From Pyropia yezoensis (lineage: Eukaryota > Rhodophyta > Bangiophyceae > Bangiales > Bangiaceae): a stretch of DNA of 64,000 nucleotides. Below, piece after piece: positions 11,463-20,316 of this stretch (within the stretch, counting starts at the first letter, position 1; every line of letters begins with the position of its first letter). The DNA lies in assembly GCA_009829735.1 (NCBI GenBank), contig CM020619.1, forward strand, positions 18,357,816-18,421,815. Direction: 5' to 3'. The position numbers were made by a program, and so were the translations under genes. The notes beneath the pieces were generated by a model. That model was not told where the DNA came from. It saw nothing but the letters and a program-made list of their open reading frames with translations, and ran no database searches.

Positions 11463-13321
11463 GTTGCCGTCGGCTAGGTGACCACCAGACGCCTTCCCAC
11501 CGCCACCGCCACAGCCCCAGCCGCTACCGCCCCCCGTCCGGACCTTGCTCTGTCTGGCTAGCGCTGCAAAGCGCGCCGGCCGCGTCGTCGCAGAATAACG
11601 GCAACCGCTTGCCGGCGACCGAATGCTGGGAGAGGATGCGAGCGAAAAATAGTGGGGCAGCCGCCACGCCTTGATCCCCTAAGGAGAGGCCGTACTCCGA
11701 GCGGCAGCTCTACCTAGAATGCCGCAGGACCACACGGAGCGGCGGCCGCCGGCCTGGCGGCGGCACCACCGTGTCGCACCGCGACGCCCGCTGCCGCTGC
11801 TGCCGCCGCCGCCGCTGCCGCTGCTGCTGCCGCCGCCGCCGCCGCCGCCGCCACCGGTCCGCCCGTCGCCGTCACGTCGCGGTCGGCATCGCCGCAGCGA
11901 CGGCCACCGGTGGCCGCTGTGGTGGCGGCGGCGGCGGCGGCCGAGAAGCACCCGACGGGGGGCACCGTGCCTCCAGAGCGCGGCGTCTAGAGCAGAAGTC
12001 GGGACGGGGGAGTCCAGCCGCCACGCAAGCGTCACTGATTCCTAGTGGGCAGGGACGTTGGCAGCGCTTGTCTCTGGGGGGCGTGGCGGCGGCTGCGGCG
12101 CCCTACCAGTATGGCGCCAAGTCTGGGCCGCGCCGACCGGCAGTGGCCGCGGCTGCACGCAGTAGCTTCTCTGGGTCACTTTCCTTGTGGTCGCGCAGCG
12201 TGCGCAGGGGCCCTCTGGAAGTGGTCCCCGATTGGCGTCAGTGGCAAGGCTGAGGTCCGCCCTTCAGCAGATTCGCCCGTCTCCCCAACCCCCCCCCTTC
12301 CCTCCCCCCACCCGTCCCCGCACCCCCAGGGGGGGCCTTCCCCGCCCTCTGCCTCCAAAGCTATGTTCCAAAGCAGGCCCTCACGTTTGCACGAGCTTAC
12401 CATTAGACGCCCATCAGTAAGGGGGACGGTCCATCCCCGTTTGCGGGGGACGCAGCAGTCTGTTTACGGTCGCCGTCCAACAGGATCACCCGACCGCCCT
12501 GGTCCCTGGCAGCTGCCGAAGTGCGGTCGTGTGATCAGCTGCCGCGAGGCGGGCGGCAGAGAGATTAAGGCAGGGCGGGTGTATTTCTCTCATGCGCCGC
12601 ACCCACTTGTCCTTGCGCCATCCCACCCCGCGCGGGAGGTGACGCGTCCGCCGCCGTCGCTCCCAGCGCCCATGGGCCACGTCTCTCACGTCACTGCACG
12701 CGCCAGCGGATCCTCCCCCCCCTGTGACGTGTTTAGCGGTGGTACCAACAACCTGTGGCCAATCCATTGGCCGCCGCACGGGTAACCAACGTTGCCACCG
12801 GCCTCGGCCGCATCTGCCGCCGCTGTTTGCCCCAGCACCCGTGGGCCACGGCGTATCACTGCACGGATCGAGCCCAGAGGGGGACCAGCTGGTCCGTGGC
12901 CATCAACCGCCGATGGCTGGCGCCAGGCCGTGATGGCCATGAAGGCCGGCCTGGGCTCGTGGCGGGCCCCGCGCCTGTGGGAGCGCGTGCGGCGTCGCCC
13001 CTGCCGCCGACGCTCGGCCACCGCAGCACGGCTGGCGGGGGGTTGCACCCCGGCAGGGCGGTGGTCATCCGCGGCGGACGCCCGGCTGGAATCGAGGCCT
13101 GCGTGGAACGGTTGGGGGGGGTGGGGGGGGGTTCCCTGGCTCTTTCTCCCGCCAAATGGCAGGGCGAGCTCTCGTTACCACTTGTTGCTGTTGGGAGAAA
13201 GCTTCGGTGGTGTAGCCCGCCAGGCTCTCCCTCCGACGGCGATGGCGCAGTATGCGGCAGGTTGGTAGGCCGTCCTTTCTCACATATGTACAAGGACACC
13301 TCGCACTCCGCCCCCGTGAGG
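11463..13321. other. intergenic, GGC/CCG-rich; left flank of copia insertion
   Basis: No gene recognised. Bases 11765-11945 are a degenerate (GCC)n tract that reads as polyalanine, polyarginine or polyglycine depending on frame. This is the 5' side of the minus-strand ankyrin gene. The plus-strand ankyrin gene has a similar GGC tract in its 5' region (20120-20240). The copia target site lies at 13322-13326. Confidence 0.5.
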
Positions 13322-13326
13322 AGCAG
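13322..13326. repeat. target-site duplication, left (AGCAG)
   Basis: The five bases before the 5' LTR match the five bases after the 3' LTR at 19001-19005. Five bp is the usual Ty1/copia duplication length, and it fixes the element edges exactly. Confidence 0.93.
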
Positions 13327-13919
13327 TGTTGCGGAACGGCGGTGCGTCCGTGGCAAGGTTCGGCGGCAACTACTGATTGCCGCCCCCTGTGCCACTACCT
13401 CGGCCAAGTATGGACTTGCCATCCTCTTGGCGGGAGGACGCCACCACCGTTTGCATCCCGTCCTCCGCAGTGCCACCCACGGCTGGGTATGCGGCGAGGT
13501 GTGGCCGGTAGCTGCATAGCAGCTGTCGGCCCCACCGCGCCCACCCCGGCGCAGCGGGTGGCTGGGGATCCGCGGTAAGCGTATGAAGACGCTTTGGGCG
13601 GCGGTAAGCGAGTGGACCTCCATCACTGATGGAAGGAAGGGAGGGCAGGTGCCTGCAACTAGGGGCACAGCCTGCCCGACCCGGGCGACGAATGAGGGAC
13701 CCTGCGGAGGGCACCCCTAAGGGGGTACTGGGGACGCCAGCCCGCTAGGGGCGGGCGCCGCCTGAGAGTGTTTTTTAGTCATGGGCCCCGGGGACTAGGC
13801 CCAGGACCGGGGGAGGAAGAGAAAGACATCTGAAAAACCCCTTTGGACACCTGCACTGCCAAGGGAACTGCACCCGCGCACAGACGCGTGCGGGGTGGGA
13901 CCTCACGTGGTCTACTACA
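13327..13919 (+). repeat. 5' LTR
   Basis: It starts TGTTGCGG, ends TACTACA and is 593 bp, the same length as the 3' LTR. It should contain the promoter and polyadenylation signals. I could not identify a convincing TATA box; a T run with GTCATGGG lies near 13770-13785. Confidence 0.95.
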
Positions 13920-13935
13920 GATTATGGGCCCAGAG
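13920..13935 (+). promoter_or_regulatory. primer-binding site, half-tRNA(iMet) type
   Basis: Two bases after the LTR the sequence reads TTATGGGCCCAG (13922-13933). That is complementary to the anticodon stem-loop of eukaryotic initiator tRNA-Met (CTGGGCCCATAA), not to the tRNA 3' end. Priming from an internally cleaved half of tRNA-iMet is known for Drosophila copia and relatives. The match is seen; priming is inferred. Confidence 0.75.
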
Positions 13936-14248
13936 CTACCCTACGGTTTGAGCACGTCACCAGGGGAGTGGGCGGCGCGCGCGCAGTGGCGCGTGCGCAG
14001 GCAGGCGGAGGTGCCGACGACGACAGGCACCATCACCGTCCTGCTCATTGACGTTCCAACTGTGGACGGCGGGTGGACGTGGGCTGTGCAGGTGACTGCT
14101 GGCCGGGCTACTATTACTTGGTGGGCGCCCACTGACGGGCGACCAGCCGGGACGTGGACTCATCTGGATTGAGTGTCATCCGCTTGCGGCGGGGGAGGTG
14201 CTCGCCCGATCGGTGTGAGCCGGGCCAGATCATCAAGGCCGCGGAATT

Positions 14249-15065
14249 ATGCAGGGGGAAGTGGCACCCTGCATCACCAAGCTTGACACGGACAAATACC
14301 TCCAATAGAGCATCGAGATTGAGCACACCTTGCGGCTCAAGGGATGCTGGGAGGCGGTGGCACCGCCGGACCTGGCCGACCCCCTGGCCCAGATGGGACT
14401 GGCAGCTGGGGGACAAGGCGGCGCGGCGGTGGGTGCCCAGACGGGCGAGCAGCCGAGCTCCGAGGAGCTGACGAAGATGGAGCGCCAGGCAATGTCGCTG
14501 CTTGTGCTGAGCGTCAAGCCACATCACATGGCAACAGTCCGGCGCAACCCCACTGCCCGCATGTCATGGGAGGCCCTGGGGCGCGGATTCCGCTCGCGCG
14601 GGCCCACCCGTATGATCAACCTGCGCCGGGAGCTTTCCACCATGCGCATGGGATGGAGCGAGACAGTGCTGCGGTACTTCAACCGCGGCAAGACGATCAC
14701 GTGGGAGCTGCAGGAGCTGGGCGCTGAGGTGGACGACAACCAGCTGATGACGGCGCTGCTAGTCGGCGTCTATACCAAGTACGAGCTGACTGCTACTGTT
14801 CTGGCGTCGCAGGCCCACCTCACCCTGGACGAGGCGCAGGAGTCCCTCCAGGCAGCTGAGGTGCGGCTGGGCATGGACCGCAAAACGGACCGTGGCGAAA
14901 AGCGACAAGCGGCACGGAACGGGACGCGACCTTGCAATCGGTGCAAAGGACAGCCGGGCGCCGCGGTACAAGCGCCGCAAGGACCCGCGCTGCTACCAGT
15001 GCAACAAGAAAGGGCACTACAAGCGTGAATGCCCTAGTGCGCCGAAGGAAAGCGACAGCGACTGA
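14249..15065 (+). pseudogene. copia gag, disrupted
   Basis: The ATG at 14249 begins a typical copia Gag N-terminus (K-L-D-T-D-K-Y-L-Q). TAG at 14306-14308 then falls exactly where copia Gag has a conserved Trp before S-I-E-I-E-H-T-L-R. The same frame stays open to 15028, but the CCHC zinc knuckle lies in another frame, so a frameshift occurred between about 14890 and 14990. Gag would form the virus-like particle core and bind element RNA; this copy cannot make it whole. Confidence 0.85.
14991..15032 (+). other. Gag CCHC zinc knuckle
   Basis: It reads C-Y-Q-C-N-K-K-G-H-Y-K-R-E-C, a perfect C-x2-C-x4-H-x4-C nucleic-acid-binding knuckle. An acidic tail and TGA (15063-15065) follow in the same frame. 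Confidence 0.93.
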
Positions 15066-15089
15066 GGAAGCGGCGCAGCTGGACTAGCC

Positions 15090-17117
15090 ATGATGGCCAC
15101 GGTCATCCCCCGCGGCATCATCATGCCAAAGGACACGCCCTCGGCATGGGTGATCGACAGCGGCGCGTCGCACCACATGACCGGAGACAAGGGCGCCCTC
15201 ACGGATGTCGCCAAGTGCGACCCCGTCACGGTGGAACTCGCGGACGGACGTACCCGCGTGGCCACCTCGGGCGGTACTGCCCGCATGAGTGTCGCGGGAG
15301 TGCACGGAGAGACGACTCTGACCCTCAGCAACGTGCTGCTCGTCCCTGGGCTATCAACACAGATCTTCTCGGTACGCCAGGCGTCGGCGCGCGGCTACCG
15401 GACGAAGTTCGACGCCGAGGGGGTCGTCATCAAGCATGAGACCGCTGTCAAGGTGAAGGGCAACATCGACGGCAATATGTACATGCCGCCCACTCTCTTT
15501 GGCACGGGGATCGCCAATGCAGCTTCAGGCACCCCATCGGCAGAGCTGTGGCACCGACGCTTCGCCCATCTTGGGGCATTGACCCTTGACCGGACGGCAC
15601 GGGTGGTCACCGGCATGCATATCGACGCAGCCGGCATTACGCGCCTGCGTGAGGCCGTCTGCCCGCCCTGCACCGAGGGAAAGATGACACGCGCGCCATT
15701 TCCGGCGACGAGGTCCAAGACGACCGAGCCGCTGCAGCTTGTCCATACGGACGTATGCGGGCCGATGCCCCTGCTAAAGCCAGCGGGCATCGTCTACCTT
15801 GTCACCCTGATCGACGACAACACCCGATTCAAGGCGGTCATCCCAGTGAAGACAAAGAGAAACGCAAAGGACGCGGTAATGGCTGCCCTCAACCTCTGGT
15901 CAAGCCAGCTGGACAAGCGCGTCATCGTGGTGCGCACCGACGGGGGGATGGAGTACACGGGAAAGAACTGGGACGAATGGCTGCGCACCAAGGGCATCAC
16001 TCATCAATCAAGCAACCCCTACACGCCCGCACAGAATAGTGTCGCCGAACGCTACAACCGTGTTATTGTGGAGCGCACCATGGCCATGCTGGCTGACAGC
16101 CATGTACCGAAGAAGTATTGAGCCGAGGCAGCAGTGACGGTCAACTACCTGGCCAACCGCGTGCCGCAGCGTAACCAGGACGTGACGCCGTACGGGGCAT
16201 TCTACAACAAGCGACCAGATGTCAGCCACCTGCGGACTTTTGGGTGTCGGGCGTGGGTGTACACCCCGAAGGACATCCGTGGTAAACTGCAGCCGCGGGC
16301 ACAGGTGGGACTCTTCCGCGGCTACGGCAAAGACCAGAAGGGCTACCGCGTGCTTGTCAAAGGCCGTGTAATCAGCAGCAGGGACGTCAAATTCTAAGAG
16401 GCCACGCTGCCCTCGGTGTCGACGCCCAAGGAGGGAAGCGAGAAGCACGACGATGACGGTGACAACAATGTCGTCACGTTTCCCCTGGACGAGGTTCCCG
16501 AAAAGGTCGCGTCGCCGACGACCGATCCGACGGCGACGGACGCAACCCAGGCCTCTGCACGAATCGACAAGGCTGTGGCTGCTGCTCGCCAACTATTTAG
16601 TAACAATGCTGCCAATGACAACAATGGCAGCATCGTGGGGGAGGGTGAGGAGTCAACAAGCGACTCCGACCCGACCAGCGAAGACGACAGCGAGGCGGGG
16701 GAGGCAGAGGAGCCGGCTTCCCGTCACCCATCCCGGCTGCTACGAGCCAATTCCACGCAGCGAGGCCGTGCGACGACGGCGTGGATCGGGACGGGCCCGC
16801 CTATCGTTGGCGCGCCCATATTTCCTCACGCTGGACAAGGTCGGGCCGCTTTTGCCATGGACCGGGGTCAACGCGTCAAGGCTTGGGCCATGGCGGCCAA
16901 AGGAGGTCGCACACCAGACAAGATGCGGATCCACCAGACTTGCAAGGAGCTCGACTGGCCACTGTTGGACGAGGCGGTTGGCAAGGAAGTTGACTGTCTT
17001 TGGCGCAACAAGACGTGGGAGCCACGGGAAAGGTGCAGCGTCACAAAGGACTTTTTGTGGAGCGCGGGGACACGCAGACGTACCTCGTCGACTTTAACGA
17101 GGTTTGGACTCTGGTAG
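15090..17117 (+). pseudogene. copia pol: protease, integrase, start of reverse transcriptase
   Basis: One frame interrupted by TGA (16119-16121) and TAA (16395-16397). In order: aspartic protease with D-S-G-A-S-H-H-M (Asp codon 15156-15158); GAG-pre-integrase L-W-H-R-R-F-A-H-L-G with C-P-P-C; integrase with H-T-D-V-C-G-P (Asp 15750-15752), R-T-D-G-G-M-E-Y (Asp 15939-15941) and the A-E-R-Y-N Glu (16047-16049), the DDE triad; then Y-L-A-N-R-V-P and F-G-C-R-A-W. The TGA lies where the family has Trp (Y-W-A-E-A). After an acidic linker the RT entry block E-L-D-W-P-L-L-D-E-A follows, and the frame is lost near 17030. Confidence 0.9.
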
Positions 17118-18388
17118 CGCGCCACGCGACAATGCGGACCCTGCTGGCCATGTGTGCAGCCATGGAGCTGCACATTCGGCAGCTGGACATCGAGACTGCC
17201 TTCTTGAATGGAGAAGTGGAGGAGGAGATATACGTTCGCCAGCCCAGGGGCTATGAGCGCGGCGACCCGTCAAAGGTCTGCCGACTCCTCTTGGCGCTCT
17301 ATGGGCTCAAGCAGGCGGCCCGTGCCTGGTACCAGAAGCTGACCGAGGTACTCAGGGCTAAGGGTATGGCCCCTTGTGACGCCGACCAATGCCTCTTTAA
17401 GGGCATCCGCAACGGGGGGACGGTGTTCATCCTCGTCTATGTCGACGACCTCCTGATCGTCGCTACCTCGAACACAACGGCTGATGCTGTCGAAGCGGAC
17501 ATCATGGGAGCGTTTGCGGCCAGGCGAATGGGGGAGCCAACCTTCTTTCTTGGGCTCCACGTCGACCGGAACAAGCAGGCGGGGACGATTGCCCTCGGGC
17601 AACGCCAGTACGTGTCGACTTTGCTGGAACGCTTTGGGAAGGAGGAAGCCAACCCTGTGCGCCTGCCCATGGGTGTGGGGTCGAGGCTGCGGCAGAAGGG
17701 CGAGGCGTTAACAGAGGACCTGGCGCAGCTGTACCAGGAGCTGGTGGGGGCGCTGCTGTACCTTGCCACCTGCACACGACCAGACATCTCCTTTGCCGCA
17801 GGTCAGCTCTCCCGTCACGTGGCCAAACCGACGACTGATCACCTGATGGCGGCCAAGGCGGTGCTACGGTACCTGAAGGGGACCCGCGAGCTGGCGCTCA
17901 AGTACGGGAAGGCGGAGGACATGGTGGGCTACAGCGACGAAGATTATGCCGGCGACCTTGACACGCGCCGGTCTACGACTGGGTACATCTTCACCCTAAA
18001 CGGGGCCGCCGAGAGCTGGGCCAGCAAGCGCCAGGCAACCGTCTCCCACTCGACGACGGAGGCGGAATATGTGGCGGCGGCGATGGCGGCCAAGGAAGCT
18101 GTGTGGCTGCGCCGCTTTCTCCACAACCTCACGGGCGTGACCAAGCCGATGATCATGCGCTGCGACAACCAGAGCGCGCTCGCCATAATGCGGAACGCTG
18201 TCTGCTCGGCACGGACCAAGCACATTGATGTGGCCTACTACTTTGTGCGGGAGAAGGTGCATGATGGAGAGCTGCTGCCCGCGCACGTGCCGACAGGGGA
18301 GATGGTGGCCGACATGCTGACCAAGGCTCTACCCATCTCGAGCTTCTCTACCTGCCGGCAGGAGGCCGAGTTCCGATGCTACCTCTAG
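17000..18388 (+). pseudogene. copia reverse transcriptase and RNase H
   Basis: The RVT_2-type RT core is intact in this frame. It includes L-D-I-E-T-A-F-L-N-G, Y-V-R-Q-P-R-G-Y, L-Y-G-L-K-Q-A-A-R-A-W-Y and the catalytic Y-V-D-D (17448-17459). It runs into RNase H with G-Y-S-D-E-D-Y-A-G-D, S-T-T-E-A-E-Y and C-D-N-Q-S-A-L, then A-D-M-L-T-K-A-L and a stop 19 bases before the 3' LTR. Relative to the family, the stretch between N-K-T-W-E and K-V-Q-R-H-K is too short (the usual W-V-F-K block is absent), so an internal deletion with frameshift near 17025 separates it from the upstream pol frame. Confidence 0.9.
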
Positions 18389-18398
18389 GGCGACGCCC

Positions 18399-18407
18399 GC
18401 GGGGGAG
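18399..18407 (+). promoter_or_regulatory. polypurine tract
   Basis: A short G-rich purine run (GGGGGAG at 18401-18407) directly abuts the TG of the 3' LTR, the expected site for plus-strand priming. Confidence 0.75.
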
Positions 18408-19000
18408 TGTTGCGGAACGGCGGTGGGTCCGTGGCAAGGGACGGCGGCAACTACTGATTGCCGCCCCCTGTGCCACTACCTCGGCCAAGTATGGACTTGC
18501 CATCCTCTTGGCGGGAGGACGCCACCACCGTTTGCATCCCGTCCTCCGCAGTGCCACCCACGGCTGGGTATGCGGCGAGGTGTGGCCGGTAGCTGCATAG
18601 CAGCTGTCGGCCCCACCGCGCCCACCCCGGCGCAGCGGGTGGCTGGGGATCCGCGGTAAGCGTATGAAGACGCTTTGGGCGGCGGTAAGCGAGTGGACCT
18701 CCATCACTGATGGAAGGAAGGGAGGGCAGGTGCCTGCAACTAGGGGCACAGCCTGCCCGACCCGGGCGACGAATGAGGGACCCTGCGGAGGGCACCCCTA
18801 AGGGGGTACTGGGGACGCCAGCCCGCTAGGGGCGGGCGCCGCCTGAGAGTGTTTTTTAGTCATGGGCCCCGGGGACTAGGCCCAGGACCGGGGGAGGAAG
18901 AGAAAGACATCTGAAAAACCCCTTTGGACACCTGCACTGCCAAGGGAACTGCACCCGCGCACAGACGCGTGCGGGGTGGGACCTCACGTGGTTTACTACA
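18408..19000 (+). repeat. 3' LTR
   Basis: It is 593 bp and matches the 5' LTR at all but about four positions by eye. It ends TTTACTACA and is followed directly by the AGCAG duplication. Confidence 0.95.
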
Positions 19001-19005
19001 AGCAG
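19001..19005. repeat. target-site duplication, right (AGCAG)
   Basis: Identical to 13322-13326; marks the right edge of the copia insertion. Confidence 0.93.
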
Positions 19006-19414
19006 GCCTGTGGCAAAAACCACTCGCACACACAGAACCCAAGTTGGGGCGGTGCGCAGGGGCTGCCTCCCGTGTCGGGGGAACCGGAAGAAGTGCAAGT
19101 TGCACACACTCTATCCCTGTTGTGGGGCAAACCCCCCACGACAAAACAAGAAGGTGGTTTGTGAACCAACAGTTTCTTGGTCGGGACGGGGAAGCGAGGC
19201 CAAGCCCCGCTGTCCCTCCCCTTATCCCCCCAGGGTCCCCTCAGAATCTCGCCACTCGAAATCTCCCACCCCAGCACCTGCCCACCGGGCCACACGAGAA
19301 TTCAAGACAATAAACTGCAGAAAACCCTCAAATCCACGTTGGATTTACTACTAAGCTAACTATCCCTAACTTAGGGAATAGGGACCCAAATGCATGGGGA
19401 GGTACGGGTCAGGC
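19006..19414. other. intergenic between copia and MITE
   Basis: No gene recognised. Less GC-rich than average, with A-rich patches near 19130-19150 and 19300-19330. Confidence 0.5.
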
Positions 19415-19416
19415 TA

Positions 19417-19535
19417 TTGTGCGTCCTGTAAAAAGTGGACGTGCACGGGTCGTGCAGTGTGGGTTTGATTGGTCCAGTGGCCGGTCTTTGACATGATCAC
19501 GACACGTGCACGTCCACTTTTTACGGGACGCACTA
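19417..19535. mobile_element. 119-bp TA-flanked MITE, copy 1
   Basis: The terminal inverted repeats start T(T/A)GTGCGTCC and continue through a CGTAAAAAGTGGACGTGC-type arm, pairing over about 30 bp per side. TA dinucleotides flank both ends (19415-19416 and 19536-19537). Length and most internal bases match copy 2 at 52209-52327. TA duplication with short TIRs fits a Tc1/mariner-derived (Stowaway-like) MITE. No coding capacity. Confidence 0.88.
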
Positions 19536-19537
19536 TA

Positions 19538-20280
19538 GCTGCCTGCCGCCCCTTGCATGGCACGTGTTGCCCCCCTACCTGGGGTCAATACTGCCACAAG
19601 GCCTGGGTGGGCGCCCCACCCCGCGCCCCACCCGCGCCGCCGCCTCTTGTGGTGTTGTCATACCCAGGACGGTACCAGCGCACAGAGCGCCCCGTGCACT
19701 GATACAATTCATGCCCTCCCTCGCCCCCCCCGCCTTTGCCCCGCCCTGGCCCCGCCCAGCCCCGTCCTCCCGCCCCCCCCCCCGAGCAAACGCCTCCATC
19801 GTTCTTTGCCATCCCTCTTTCAGAACACCATGCGGGGGGGGGGCTGGGGGCTATGAGAGGCTGTCCCACACAGCACGGTGGAGGCGGCGCTGCTGGCACG
19901 GCCCTCGCCACGGCCGCGGTTGTCAGTGCCAGCACAGTGGCGATTGTCACCTGCGGCCCCGGCGCGGCGGTGGCTGCGGCAGGTGGGCTGTGGCGGTACG
20001 GCAGCCGCCCGGCCGGCGAGGCCGCCGCGGTCGGGGCGGCGCACTGCCCGGGGCAGACGCTGGGCGGCACCATCTCCGCTGAGGCTGTCTCGGATCGGCA
20101 GGATCCCATGGCGTCGGGTGCGGGTGGCGGCGGTGGTGGCGGCGGCGGGGGTGGGGATGGCGGCAGCGGCGGCGGCGGCGGCGGCGGCTGTGGCGGCGGC
20201 GGCTGCGGCGGCGGCGGCGGCGGCTGCGGCGGCGGCAGCAGCGGCGGCGTCGGTGGGCCCCAAGTATCGCCGCCAGTGTC
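19538..20280 (+). other. 5' region of the plus-strand ankyrin gene, GGC tract
   Basis: C-rich leader, then a possible coding start: the ATG at 19853 opens a frame reading M-R-G-C-P-T-Q-H-G-G-G-G with an Ala-rich stretch and a long polyglycine/cysteine tract encoded by (GGC)n at about 20120-20240. That frame does not continue into the ankyrin frame; a one-base shift near 20285 would join them. It may be the true N-terminus or simply GGC repeat. Confidence 0.35.
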
Positions 20281-20316
20281 GCCCCTTTCGGCGGCGGCAA
20301 TGGTGCTGTCAACATC

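Larger units (their letters stand above)
13327..19000 (+). mobile_element. Ty1/copia LTR retrotransposon, complete but decayed
   Basis: The element is 5,674 bp: 593-bp LTRs (TG...CA), primer-binding site, gag with zinc knuckle, then protease, integrase, reverse transcriptase and RNase H. That pol order is the Ty1/copia order. A short purine tract precedes the 3' LTR and 5-bp target duplications flank the element. By eye the LTRs differ at only four positions (offsets 19, 33, 34 and 586), so the insertion is recent. Both gag and pol nevertheless carry nonsense codons and frameshifts, and reverse transcriptase appears to lack a conserved stretch, so this copy was probably mobilised in trans or decayed quickly. 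It sits between two divergently oriented ankyrin genes. Confidence 0.95.
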
